Source: Eumeta japonica
Taxonomy: Eukaryota > Arthropoda > Insecta > Lepidoptera > Psychidae
NCBI GenBank assembly: GCA_005406025.1
Contig: BGZK01000491.1
Span: forward strand, 62,001 to 126,000
Direction: 5' to 3'
Length of the DNA: 64,000 nucleotides
Shown here: positions 37,533-46,557 of the stretch, piece after piece
Layout of the letters: every line of letters begins with the position of its first letter
Numbering within the stretch: the first letter of the stretch is position 1
The notes under the pieces: generated by a model
Database searches by the model: none
What the model was told of the DNA's origin: nothing
Seen by the model: only the letters and a program-made list of their open reading frames with translations
Program-made: the position numbers and the translations under genes

Positions 37533-40500
37533 TAATCATGACGTCCATGAGGACTTCAATTTTGTACAAAGAATGAAAACGTAACTGAGCCTCCATCGTA
37601 AGACACTTTGTTTTCAATGTAATGCTATGCACCTCATTCTCCAAGACATCCAATGGCTTTTTGACGACTTTGATAACGGTACAATATAATAAGGCTTTCA
37701 TTTGTGATTATCGCATTCCCACGTCGACATGAAGGTCAGCGGAGGTATTATTTAGCTTTGTACGAGGCTCTTCTGTAAACTGTAGACAGTGAAGCCTACA
37801 GTAGATAAATGTGGCCTTAATTTCTTCTCTCAAACTTTTGCCCTAAGTCATTATACGATTGTCCATGGTCTCATATTACAGAACCGCGCAAGAAAATATC
37901 CATTAGGCAATGATGACAGCACTTTCAATATTATATTCAATATACTGAATGAGGCTTTTAGATTTTGTGAGTTTATTTATGCCTTCATTTAAACTGTCCT
38001 CAAATATAGTTAATACAATCGAATTACTGATTGGCTTAAATCAAGTTTATTTTGTTTTAAAGCTTGTTGCATAAATCATTAAACTGTTTTATGTTGTCTT
38101 TATAGTTCCAATACAAAATCCATAATAATTGAACTTCATCCGATATTTTTATTTTATGGAATAACACACCAAGAATGTTTAATCTGGTTCAAAAGTTACA
38201 TATGACGTTACGAACTTAAACAATGTACTACTTATTACTCTTTGTGCTTAGCAAGCACAAATCGAAACAAAAAGCTATCTAGACTTGAAAGTTGTATTCT
38301 AAACGGACTAGAAACGACACTAACAAAAGTAATCAGGTAGCGAGATTATACAAATAAAAAAAATATAAATCAATTTGTTGTCTCATTTACAGTTAATTAA
38401 CGTGGTTGAGATACCTTTTTTGGCAACCAGTAAATTGTTCAAAGTGAAAAATGTTTTTCGGAATCTCTATTGACGCTTCTTTCTCCCGCAGGCGTACCAC
38501 GAAGGCATGTCAGTTTCCGAAATCACAGCCGAACTGTTCGAACCGCAGAACCAAATGGTGAAGTGCGACCCGAGGGACGGTAAATACATGGCGTGCTGCT
38601 TGTTGTACCGCGGCGACGTGGTACCCAAGGACGTGAACGCCGCCATCGCCGCGATGAAGGGCCGAGCCAACATCCGATTTGTGGACTGGTGTCCGACGGG
38701 TTTCAAGGCAAGTGAAGTCACTTCCTCCATTGAAGTTAAAGATCAAGCAATAAATGTTCTATTTATCTGAAATAGAAGAAAGATTAAAAGACAACCTGCA
38801 TATTTTTTTTATATAGAGATTACTTTCTTCATTAATAAGTATTCCCCAATTTACATTCTGCTTATAATTAAATACTAATGCACCATTATTTCGATCTAAG
38901 TTTCGCTCGCGGCTGCGCCGGCGTGAACGCATGACATAAAATAAATTCCTTGGCCTTTTATATCAACCAATCTCTCCTTCAATCATCATCTCGATTGCAG
39001 TTATGTTCTTGATTTTGATCTTACGTCGATTCTGGTCTCCATTCGACTTTCGAAATAAATTCCGGTCCGCTCTTGATCTCGTTCATTCATTAGGTCGATT
39101 ACACATATCGCGATATAATGTAATAAAAATAGGATCATAAAAAATAAAGGAATAAAAAAAAAGAAGGAAAAAAGGAAGTCCACGTGATCAGAACAGCAAG
39201 CAAAGTCAGTCTATCATTATCTTTACATAAAAATTCCGTCAGTTTCTCTATGGGTCTCGCCTTTTTTTTCACATAGATCTCTGGCAACTAGATATACTTC
39301 GACATAATTAGATATACTTTTGATAAACCAAAACTTAAATTATTCAATGCTTGTTTTTGGATAGCTATTCGAATAGTTCACAAGAAGTTTTGAAATCGTA
39401 ACATGAAAAAATTAGTAATGCTTCTCTCTATGCAGTTTGCCTCGAATTTCGCAATTTTCAAAAATAACAAAACACATGTTTAGTATTTTTCTCTTAAGAA
39501 TGAATTTACGAAATGCAATCGTCACAACTTGAAAATATACCATCCTCTGTGCGGCCTTGAGGAACTCTAGGAATACTTGCTCTATGATTAAAATTTCTAG
39601 ATCCAGCAGTTTAGTCTGGGCTTTGATGAGTCAGTCGGGCATGTTATTTTATATGTGCAGATAGATTTTATACTTATCTACTGTAATGTGTAGGTGGGCA
39701 TCAACTACCAGCCGCCGTCCGCGGTCGCGGGCGGGGACCTGGCGCCCGTCAAGCGCGCCGCCTGCATGTTGTCCAACACGACAGCCGTGGCGGAAGCTTG
39801 GGGCAAACTCGACAGAAAATTTGACCTCATGTATTCGAAGAGGGCATTTGTTCATTGGTCAGTTGAATACATTTATATAGCTTTCAACACATTTTTTTAT
39901 TAAACTATCTTTGATTTTTGTACATTTGATGCGTTTAATTATTTACTTACAAGTCGTAAAATTACAAATGGCAATCTCAACACAAAATATACTTCAAAAA
40001 CGATTGGCTCAACTCTTTGCGAAGTTACTTTGTATTAGCACCCTGATTTGCACTTTATACATCGCAATGTTACAATTAATGCCATGTCCACGATCATTTT
40101 CATTTCATTTCATTCATTATAAAAATCTTCGGTCTACGTTTTAATTTTAATTCGTAGACAGTTCGGGATTGTACTTTCTCTTGAGTGATACAAAATGATT
40201 TTTAAAATTCCATACCCTAAGGGAATTGTACTTTCTCTCGAGTGATAGAAAATGTTTTTAAAATTCCATACTCTAAGGGTGTCCACGTAAGGCTGCCAAA
40301 TAGTCGAGTATAAATTCACGTTACGACAATTCCCTAAAGTAACAGTAGCCATATATGTTTTTTTATTAAAAAAAAATCAACAAAATCGATTGGCGTGATA
40401 TTCAGTTATTCGTTCATTTGTCTCAAATACTTAATGCAAATTTAAGACTTATATGGTTTTCTAAGAGATGCCATTGTCAGAACTGGATCAAATTAAAATG

Positions 40501-41577
40501 AGATCACACGGATAGCACTAGCTTTCAAATAAAAACAGAATCATCAAAATTGGTTAATTCAGTCGAAAGTTCTGGGGTAACAAACATAAAAAAATAGAGT
40601 CGAATTGAAAACCTTCTCCTTTTTTGAAGTCGGTTAGAAAAAGAAATAATCATCCGCTTAGAGTCACTTCACTCGAGCGTCATTTTGGTTAGTTTCAGCT
40701 CATCTCGATAGACCCATATGGTCGATTTCTGCTTTGTTTTGGGGTCGCAGTAATAAATGCATGTTTGTCATCTGTTCACACCAAATTTGACGCCTCTTCT
40801 TTGAAACTGGTAAGACTGGAATTATACTAAGTGACGCGGACCGTGTTTTGAGCCTCAGTCAAATTGTGTGGGATTCACCGCGAGCACAAATTTTTCATAC
40901 CCAAATATTTGTGCAGGATTGATTTTATTTGACTTATGCCTGTGCCTAAAGATGCCCGAATCTCATGGTAGGTCATGTACTTGTCTGTTTCGATCATAAA
41001 GCGCACAGCATGGATGTTTTTGTTGTTCACAGCGGTGGACAGATGACCACCATGAAATTCGTCATTGAAATTGACACGACCGTGCTTGAATTCTACAAAC
41101 CAGTTATAAATAGTCGCTTGTATAGTGCATCATCGCCAAAAGCAGTTCGAAGACGAGCGAAGCTCTGCTGAGCTGCCAAATTACACTTAAAATCTTAGAA
41201 AATTATACTATGAAAATTTTCATGATTTAAATGTACAATGATGAAAATACCCTGTATTTAATTTAGAAACAATTGAGAGTTAGATGAAACAAACTGTAAC
41301 AGCCAAAGAGTTTCATTTTCAAAATGTAGTAATTACTTTTCAAATATTGTTTATGTAAGTGACCAGTTTCAGAAACTTGTTGTTCTCAGAAATCATATTT
41401 GAAAATCGATTCAAAACTTCAAGTTTTCAAGGAACTCTTTCCAACAGGTACGTCGGTGAGGGCATGGAAGAAGGGGAGTTCACAGAAGCTCGCGAAGACC
41501 TCGCGGCTTTGGAGCGCGATTACGACGAGGTGGCGCTGGAGACGTCGGACGCGGCCGCCGACGAGGACGAGCTCTGA
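26794..41577 (+). CDS. Divergent alpha-tubulin, nine coding exons, 449 aa
   Basis: Alpha-tubulin pairs with beta-tubulin and polymerises into microtubules; the alpha subunit holds a non-exchangeable GTP. Proposed exons: 26794-26796, 29265-29487, 29852-30024, 30490-30618, 33794-33964, 37139-37279, 38492-38707, 39694-39857 and 41448-41577. Joined, they give 449 residues with no indel against canonical alpha-tubulin until the tail. Seen: MREC start, GQAGVQMG, the GGGTGSG nucleotide loop (142-148), and Glu254 in LTEFQTN, the residue that triggers beta-tubulin GTP hydrolysis. Unusual: residue 40 is Glu (PLREK), so the acetylated Lys40 is absent; Pro72 is Glu; and the tail ends DEDEL, without the Tyr/Phe used in the tyrosination cycle. 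Two introns use GC donors. The gene is intron-rich, and its exons are much more GC-rich than its introns. I infer a specialised, perhaps germline, isotype. Family assignment is certain; the first exon is less so. Confidence 0.95.
27131..27220. repeat. Two adjacent perfect hairpins
   Basis: Hairpin 1 has 18-bp arms TGTGAATTTTGTCCCAAA (27131-27148) and its exact inverse (27154-27171) with a 5-nt loop. Hairpin 2 has 17-bp arms TCGAATTCGATATGTTC (27176-27192) and its exact inverse (27204-27220) with an 11-nt loop. They are four bases apart. Confidence 0.9.
27711..27764. repeat. 18-bp tandem repeat, three copies
   Basis: The unit AGTTCACAGGTCAGAAAC recurs with starts at 27713, 27731 and 27749, and the last copy is diverged. 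Confidence 0.85.
28371..28652. mobile_element. Short inverted-repeat (MITE-like) element, about 282 bp
   Basis: A 14-bp terminal inverted repeat, AGGGTTCCGTACCT (28371-28384) and AGGTACGGAACCCT (28639-28652), bounds an AT-rich core with no transposase. This GGTTCCGTACC end is widespread in lepidopteran DNA. Similar single ends lie near 16663 and 23680. It sits in tubulin intron 1. Confidence 0.65.
29265..29487 (+). CDS. Alpha-tubulin exon 2 (residues 2-76)
   Basis: It codes from Arg2 through Val75 and the first base of Asp76. The acceptor is TTACAG and the donor GGTGAG. It includes Gln11 of the GTP site and the divergent luminal loop: positions 38-48 differ from the usual sequence, with Glu at 40 and Lys at 41. 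Confidence 0.95.
29852..30024 (+). CDS. Alpha-tubulin exon 3 (residues 76-133)
   Basis: It begins after TTTACAG and ends at TTGCAG. Seen: [16 protein letters not shown] and [14 protein letters not shown]. The following intron starts GCGAGT, a GC donor. No GT donor keeps the conserved junction Gln133-Gly134. Confidence 0.95.
30490..30618 (+). CDS. Alpha-tubulin exon 4 (residues 134-176)
   Basis: It starts after ACCACAG and carries the [18 protein letters not shown] nucleotide loop and [11 protein letters not shown]. The donor is GTATTG. Confidence 0.97.
31440..32070 (-). other. Degenerate coding-like sequence split by the hAT insertion
   Basis: The minus strand has open stretches of 90-120 codons with compositions unlike the AT-rich intron. 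They continue across the hAT insertion at 33455-33628. No domain is recognised and stops interrupt all long readings. It could be a relic of a retroelement or a gene fragment. Family unknown. Confidence 0.3.
32071..33454 (+). mobile_element. Degenerate hAT-family transposon (ZMYM1-like transposase C-terminus)
   Basis: The ends are inverted repeats: CAGTGGCGTAGC at 32071-32082 and GCTACGCCACTG at 33443-33454. The eight bases flanking each side (TTTATTTA and CTTATTTG) share six positions, consistent with a decayed hAT 8-bp target duplication. Reading forward across stops, 32630-33240 matches the C-terminal dimerisation region of hAT transposases of the zinc-finger MYM type: [11 protein letters not shown] near 32897, a degraded AERSFSKLK block near 33053, and [15 protein letters not shown] at 33124-33168. 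The N-terminal and catalytic parts are missing. It is dead and non-autonomous. Confidence 0.8.
33794..33964 (+). CDS. Alpha-tubulin exon 5 (residues 177-233)
   Basis: It starts after ATTTAG and ends at CACAG with donor GTCGGT. Seen: [32 protein letters not shown] and [13 protein letters not shown], all at canonical spacing. Confidence 0.97.
33965..37138 (+). other. Alpha-tubulin intron 5
   Basis: It is 3174 bases of AT-rich sequence. A minus-strand open frame of 92 codons at 35167-35445 has a coiled, charged look ([15 protein letters not shown]) but no recognised domain. It may be a transposon relic. Confidence 0.5.
37139..37279 (+). CDS. Alpha-tubulin exon 6 (residues 234-280)
   Basis: It runs from Val234 to Lys280 and contains [19 protein letters not shown], with Glu254 and the following [15 protein letters not shown] conserved. 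The acceptor is CACCAG and the donor GTTGCT. Confidence 0.97.
37280..38491 (+). other. Alpha-tubulin intron 6, with a (GA)n microsatellite
   Basis: It carries a GA-rich microsatellite at about 37499-37530 and otherwise AT-rich sequence with no recognised element. Confidence 0.6.
37499..37530. repeat. (GA)n microsatellite
   Basis: A GA dinucleotide run with one interruption (GAAAGA). It produces an artefactual serine/leucine-rich frame on the other strand. Confidence 0.9.
38492..38707 (+). CDS. Alpha-tubulin exon 7 (residues 281-352)
   Basis: It starts after CCCGCAG and ends GGTTTCAAG, followed by GCAAGTG: the second GC donor in this gene. Seen: [33 protein letters not shown] and [10 protein letters not shown]. 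Confidence 0.97.
38708..39693 (+). other. Alpha-tubulin intron 7 (GC-AG)
   Basis: It is AT-rich, with a GC-richer patch GCTCGCGGCTGCGCCGGCG near 38906 and a CGATTCTGGTCTCC simple-repeat-like patch near 39028. No gene lies within it. Confidence 0.6.
39694..39857 (+). CDS. Alpha-tubulin exon 8 (residues 353-407, part)
   Basis: It starts after GTGTAG with [20 protein letters not shown] and ends two bases into Trp407 (FVHW), with donor GTCAGT. Confidence 0.97.
40164..40280. repeat. 57-bp direct repeat, two copies
   Basis: ATTGTACTTTCTCT starts at 40168 and 40225. Both copies continue through GAGTGATA and TTTTTAAAATTCCATAC to a CTAAGGG end with few differences. Confidence 0.85.
40440..40638 (-). 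repeat. Interspersed repeat with AACCGACTTCAAAAAAGGAG head
   Basis: On the minus strand it reads AACCGACTTCAAAAAAGGAG, then GTTTTCAATTCGACTC, a GTTTGTTACCCCAGAAC stretch and CCAATTTTGATGATTCTG. I recognise this order as a very common dispersed repeat of Lepidoptera. The far end near 40440 is approximate. It abuts and truncates the mariner relic. Confidence 0.65.
40639..41215 (-). mobile_element. Mariner relic, 3' truncated
   Basis: The minus strand, across a few stops, matches the N-terminal half and linker of a mariner transposase: [18 protein letters not shown] near 41090, [20 protein letters not shown] near 40990, then [12 protein letters not shown] and [10 protein letters not shown] degraded catalytic entry follows (a [14 protein letters not shown] stretch near 40735). 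It stops at 40639, where the interspersed repeat begins, so the second and third catalytic Asp blocks are absent. It is the same subfamily as the copy at 44.0-45.2 kb, in opposite orientation. Confidence 0.85.
41448..41577 (+). CDS. Alpha-tubulin exon 9 (residues 407-449 and stop)
   Basis: It starts after CCAACAG, completing Trp407, then [11 protein letters not shown] and [15 protein letters not shown]. The tail is short ([14 protein letters not shown]), poor in Glu and lacks a C-terminal Tyr or Phe. The stop is TGA at 41575-41577. Confidence 0.97.
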
Positions 41578-42955
41578 CGCCGGCTCCGAGAGACTGTCGC
41601 GCGCCGATGGGCGAGCTCTCTTGAACGATAAACCTAACAGTGTCTCGAATAATAGCAGTGAAAGGGCAGCGAGCTGGTTTCGATTTGCCTCCTGACTGTC
41701 GGCACATGTAAGCGAACACCATAAAAAGCGGACCGGTTTATGGTTAATTTTTTATGGCAGCTCGGTGAAATTTTAAAGGTTCAGAAAAGGTTCGCTAACG
41801 TCTGTCGGCGCGTCTGCCTACTCTTGTTTATGACCTAATTCTGTATTTAACGATTTCTCAGTCGAGAAAATTTTGAAGCTATATTTTTTTATATACATAA
41901 ATTTATTCAGATAATAATGAAAAGACAAACATTTTCAATGCACACCCGATTTTTCATGGAAAATTATTTGCGACTGTTTATTGAGAAGCTTTGCATCGGC
42001 TTGACTTTGTGATTGTCTTTTGTGGTGTTCTGTATGATCAACCGTTAATGAAATATACATTTTAGTCATGGATGAGAATGATTTGAATTGAAAAAAAGTC
42101 TTTTTATTTTCGACCTTTTTCTTTTCATCGATATTACGCACATATTGGACAAAAAATTATCAAATATAATGTTCAGTGCTCATTCACAAAATATGCAAAG
42201 TGTTTTAAGTAATTTCTTTTCAACATTTTTCATAAATGTACCGTACAAGTTTAACTGCATATTTTATTATAAGAAATGATAACATCAGACTAATAATTAT
42301 TTCGCGTTTTATATCGATCCCGCTTCTTCAAGTTTTATGAATGGGGTCGGCCGGTGAATACTAAACAAAGATGGCGCCAACATAGGCTCCTTGTCGTTTT
42401 GTGTCCTAATATAATTTCAGTGCTTTTCTTTTTCTTTCGCGACCATCTTGAATCAAGCTTCTACTTGTAATTATTTCCTATTGACAGTTCTACTCTCTAG
42501 CTTTTTCTTGCAATTTTAGAAAGTTATGGTTCCACTCTAAAACGAAAAAACACATAGCTTTCTTCAGGTACTTGTGTAGCTGTAATACTGCAATAATCTG
42601 GGCACGCTTGACCTTATGAGCCAGCCTCAAAAATTCCTGCAATGTTTTGAGCAATAATGTTTTCGAACTCGAAGAGTGTGAAAATGTTATTGCTCACGCT
42701 TTTGAGCTCAAAATTATCAACACTTTCCAACAAATTGTCATAATTGTAAAAATGACCTAATTATTGCTTTTAAAATATTTTATTAAGGATATCTTTTGCA
42801 CGTAGCGACCAAATTGAAAGAACTTATGGCATATTATACAGTTTTTTAAGCTCAGAATTTTATAGATTTATAATAAATAATATTATTATTCATTTAATAA
42901 CCTCAATATTAATTTTAATGAAAAAATACCCACTTCAACATAACGTTAACCTAAA
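41578..42955. other. Tubulin 3' UTR and downstream intergenic sequence
   Basis: The first 250 bases after the stop are GC-rich and probably 3' UTR. I see no clear AATAAA signal close by; variants such as TACATAAAT near 41895 are weak candidates. After about 42.0 kb it is AT-rich with nothing recognised. Confidence 0.4.
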
Positions 42956-42959
42956 AAGG

Positions 42960-43310
42960 CTTTGAAAAGAAATTTAAGCATACGAACTTGTTATAAATCC
43001 AATAATCCTCACACTTACTTGATCACTTTTTTTTTGGAGTCTACGCCAGCCAACGCAAGTTTGCTTGTGCGCGGCGCCCTACCGCCTCATGCGCTGTTTC
43101 CTTCCGTCGGTTTTGGAGTACAGTACAACGCACGAAACGTTGCCGCTCTGAATTGGCTGCAAATGACGTACAGCGCAGATATTACGCTCCCCGACCATTC
43201 CTTATTGTTCGCCGCGTTCCTATTTTACGCCATTGCGCCGCTTTCGTGACGAATTTCACAGCAGCAAAATTTCATGCGTTGCGGTCTACGAGCTTTTGCG
43301 TTCAACATTT
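42960..43310. promoter_or_regulatory. GC-rich island between the tubulin and dehydrogenase genes
   Basis: CpG-rich sequence (GTGCGCGGCGCCCTACCGCC near 43068, CGCCGCGTTCC near 43210) includes ATTGGCTGCAAATGACG near 43151, a CCAAT-like box in inverse orientation. A 95-codon frame spans it, but its sequence shows no domain. A regulatory role is more likely. Confidence 0.25.
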
Positions 43311-43620
43311 AAGTAGGTGCATATGTATTATGTAATTCAATTAGCTATGCTAAACAGGAAATTAAACTTGTATGGCTGGCACCGACTCCAAAAAAATTGT
43401 ATAGTGGGTGGTAACTATTTTATTAATAACAATTTTACGTATTAAATATTATTTTATAGGCCTTAAAACTTATTATTACTAACATTTTAGCCCAAGGATT
43501 TTTTGAAGTCCGTTCTTATTTATTTCTTTTTTGTGTAAAACGATTTATATTTAACTTTTCGGTAGAAAGTGTTATTTTTTTTTGTGAATAATTATAAATA
43601 TCTACTTCCTGATTCTATCA
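43311..43620. other. AT-rich intergenic stretch
   Basis: I recognise nothing here. Confidence 0.4.
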
Positions 43621-43621
43621 T

Positions 43622-43938
43622 TAGAGCATGTTACAAAATGTGATGTATAACACTCGTCAAACCAAAACGCATGAACCTAATCTCGGATTTTATTGTTTTC
43701 TAGTAAGTACTGAATAGTTCCACTATCCACATTTTAGCTCCATCATCAAACCCTCGTTACAAAATATAATGTAAAAGACTCTTCAAAACAAAACAAATGA
43801 CCCACACTCGGAAGGGTTAACAAGAAGCCCATAAAGAGTTCCACTATCCAATTTCAAGCTTCGTCATCAAACCCTCATTAGGAAATGTAATGTTTAAAGC
43901 TCTCCAAAACAAGACGAATGCTCCCAAACTCGAGGGTT
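43622..43938. repeat. 121-bp tandem repeat, about 2.6 copies
   Basis: TTCCACTATCCA recurs at 43718 and 43839. Each unit continues through TCATCAAACCCTC, AATGTAATG and an AAAACAA block to a CACTCG/AACTCG end. An earlier partial unit starts near 43622. The copies are diverged. Confidence 0.8.
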
Positions 43939-43983
43939 TACACTAGTAAATCCAGTAGATTAGTATATACTAATTAAGACGAT

Positions 43984-44030
43984 ACTAAGTAGATTAGTAT
44001 CTACTAATAGTAGATACTAATCTACTTAGT
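43984..44030. repeat. Perfect 47-nt palindrome, 23-bp arms around one base
   Basis: The arm at 43984-44006 (ACTAAGTAGATTAGTATC and five more bases) is the exact reverse complement of 44008-44030, with a single A between. It lies between the 121-bp tandem array and a mariner copy. Confidence 0.95.
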
Positions 44031-44044
44031 TCATCATTATGGAT

Positions 44045-45175
44045 TTACGTCGTGAAAATTTTTGTAGTACGATGTTTTAAGATTTTAAGTGTAATTTTAC
44101 AGCTCAGTAGACCCTCCCCTGGCTTTGAACTGCTTTTCGTGAACAAGAACCATGCAAGGCAACTATTTATAACTAGTTTACATTATTCAAATGCAATCGT
44201 GTCAACCTCAGTGACGAATTTCGTGATAGTCACTCGTCCACCGCTGTGAACAACAAAAACATCGATGTTTTTGTTGTTCACAGTTTTATTGTTCGATCAT
44301 ATGTGCGCCGTATGATCGAAACAGACAGGTGTGTGAACTACCATGAGATTTAGGCATCCATAGGCATAGGCATTAGTCAATTATAATCAATTTTACAAAA
44401 ACATTTGGGTATGGAAAAGCTGTGCTTACGGCGTGTCCCGCACGAATTGACTGAGGCTCAAAAAAAAGCTCCGCGTCTCAATGCAATGTCATCTAAGGAA
44501 GGGGCGTTAAATTTGGTGTGAGACGTAGTGATAGGTGACGAAATATGGATTTATTGCTAAGACCCCAAAACAAAGCAGCAATGGATCATATGGGACTATG
44601 GAAATGAGCCCAAACCAACTAAAGTGACGTGTGCGTGAAGTGTTTAAGCGGATGATTGCTTCTTTTTTTTAATAAAACTGGACATATGGCTACTGTTGCT
44701 TTGGAGCATTTTACAGTGAAGTGATTAGTATACGAAAATTTGTTGGCCGGAAGTTAATGACGAACTCCGTATAATAACCGTAAACGTCGTATAATCTTGC
44801 ATCACGACAATGCCTGTTCTCATACGGCCAAACAGAGAAATAAATTTTGAAGAAGAAAATTCTAGAACCTATGATCAATCCTACATACAATCTCGACCTT
44901 GCACCCTGTGACTTTTTTTTTTGCAAAAATTAAGAACCAACTACGCGGTCAACGATTTTCATCTCTTGAAGTGGCTGACGGAGAGTATAAATAGTATGTT
45001 TCTGAGGTCACTAGAGAGAAGTCGGATAAATATTTTCAATATTGGCTTGTTCGTATGAAAAAAATGTATTTATGCTAATGGAGAATATTTTGAGAGACAA
45101 AAAATTCATTTTTGACCACTCGTAGTATTTTTTCTCATTAATTTCAGAAACTTTTAGTGCGCCCTACGTAGCGTA
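44045..45175 (+). mobile_element. Near full-length degenerate mariner
   Basis: The forward strand can be followed through most of a mariner transposase in broken frames. Matches include AGCTCAGTAG near 44101, IETDRCVNYHEI-like near 44323, LTEAQ near 44449, and a GDEIW block with DPKTKQ near 44538-44570 (first catalytic Asp region). HHDNACSHTAKQ near 44803 holds the second Asp and LDLAPCDFFF near 44895 the third. The 3' end GAAACTTTTAGTGCGCCCTA near 45149 looks like a terminal repeat. Many stops and a local inverted duplication make it inactive. Left boundary approximate. Confidence 0.85.
44244..44283. repeat. Perfect 40-bp palindrome inside the mariner copy
   Basis: CTGTGAACAACAAAAACATC runs into its own reverse complement at the central ATCGAT (44261-44266). 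The other mariner copy has this segment only once, so an inverted duplication arose in this copy. Confidence 0.95.
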
Positions 45176-46185
45176 GAACTACACACATTTGTGATTTACA
45201 CGTACTTTTTTTTTCATTCTCGAAGTAAAATTCAATTGACTCGGTATCCACTTTAACACGAAAGAAATTGCAAGAATTTACCTCAATATGTCATATTAAA
45301 TGATATACTCGTTGATGAAACATTTTTAAACTATTAAACAGCTATCTTTGGATTATATAACAAACGTCAGTTCACATGTATAACTCAAGTAATTAGCTGA
45401 GGTACATAAAAAATATTTTTTTTATCAAAAACATTTTAATAGGGATGATGAGAATGTGATGTCTTTACTATTCAATTTTCCTTATCCCAGAGGATTGTTT
45501 GAGTTACACTATAATTATCCTAACTTTTGGGATAATTTCTAGTATCGTTCTATTATGTAACGTTCTTATTAATTTCACATTGAAATTTGTCAAGGACATC
45601 GTTTACTCCGACAAAAAAAAGTTTATTTCAAACTATTTAAATAAGTTAATTATTAAACCTTATAAAAGGCTTACTAATTACTGACCATTTATTTTTTTAT
45701 TTACTAAATAATATGAACCGTAATAGAAGCTTATGTGTTTATTTTTGGGTGTCATTATTTACTAAGAGACCTTTACGTCTTATACTGTCTTTTTTTAATT
45801 CGTTTTGATATAAATTTATCCAAGTAGAAGATAAGCTATACCGACAGCGTTAAAATACTGTATACACCGTTGTTAGAAATTATTTTGAGGCGCAGTCACA
45901 TTTTCGAATGTAATCAATTAAGATGCTCGCACATATCGCCACACTAACCAAATTATAAAAATCAATTAAATATATCCGACTTCCAATAGGAAAATCTGTT
46001 TTTGAAACCAAAACCTTGAAATATCAAATCGTGACCTAGCATACGAAAAGACGGCTAACGTACGGATACCAAATCCAATCTTGAAAATTTAATAACCACA
46101 ACAATAAAGCAAGTAAGCGGAACGGCCGAAAACATATAAATAGGTATATAGTTTATAAGGTTTTAGAAAATAAAGCGAGATAGCA
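45176..46185. other. AT-rich intergenic stretch
   Basis: No gene, repeat or signal is recognised. Confidence 0.4.
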
Positions 46186-46557
46186 GACCTCTCGCGGCGG
46201 CGCGCTGACCCCAGTCTCGTGTTGGACGCGTCACCAGACGGCGCCACCGGGGCAGGGCTCGAAAATAAATATCCGAGTGCATCTTCTCGTGCCGTCAGTT
46301 TGAGGGCCACGGCGAAAAGGGCGAGCAGCGCGCCCGCCGCGGGTGTGCGGCCGGTCGGTGTGTGCGCGACGATACTGGCCGTGATGATTAAATCCTTCTC
46401 ATGTCGGAATGAGCGTTTGTAACGAGGTCTGCAGGTTGAAACGCCGTTAGCTAGACTGGATTCAGTCAGTCGCATTAGAAACGTGAGATTTATCGTTCTT
46501 ACTAAAAAATTGTCGTGAAAAAGAAATATTCCGTAAAAATTATTAAATGCGAAAAAG
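46186..46557 (+). promoter_or_regulatory. GC-rich promoter and 5' UTR of the dehydrogenase gene
   Basis: A CpG-rich block at about 46190-46380 ends just upstream of the gene. Two overlapping TCAGTC initiator-like motifs at 46462-46471 lie about 95 bases before the ATG. The frames that span this block on both strands result from its composition. Confidence 0.45.

Larger units (their letters stand above)
39858..41447 (+). other. Alpha-tubulin intron 8, rich in repeats
   Basis: It holds a 57-bp two-copy tandem repeat (40164-40280), a lepidopteran-type interspersed repeat (40440-40638) and a mariner relic (40639-41215), the last two on the minus strand and directly joined. Confidence 0.7.

Noticed and set aside
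42962..43249. 95-codon open frame on the + strand
   Set aside because: It lies across a GC-rich island, has no recognisable domain and no supporting splice context.
46089..46475. 128-codon open frame on the minus strand
   Set aside because: It spans the CpG-rich promoter block of the dehydrogenase; the frame is open because of composition and shows no domain.
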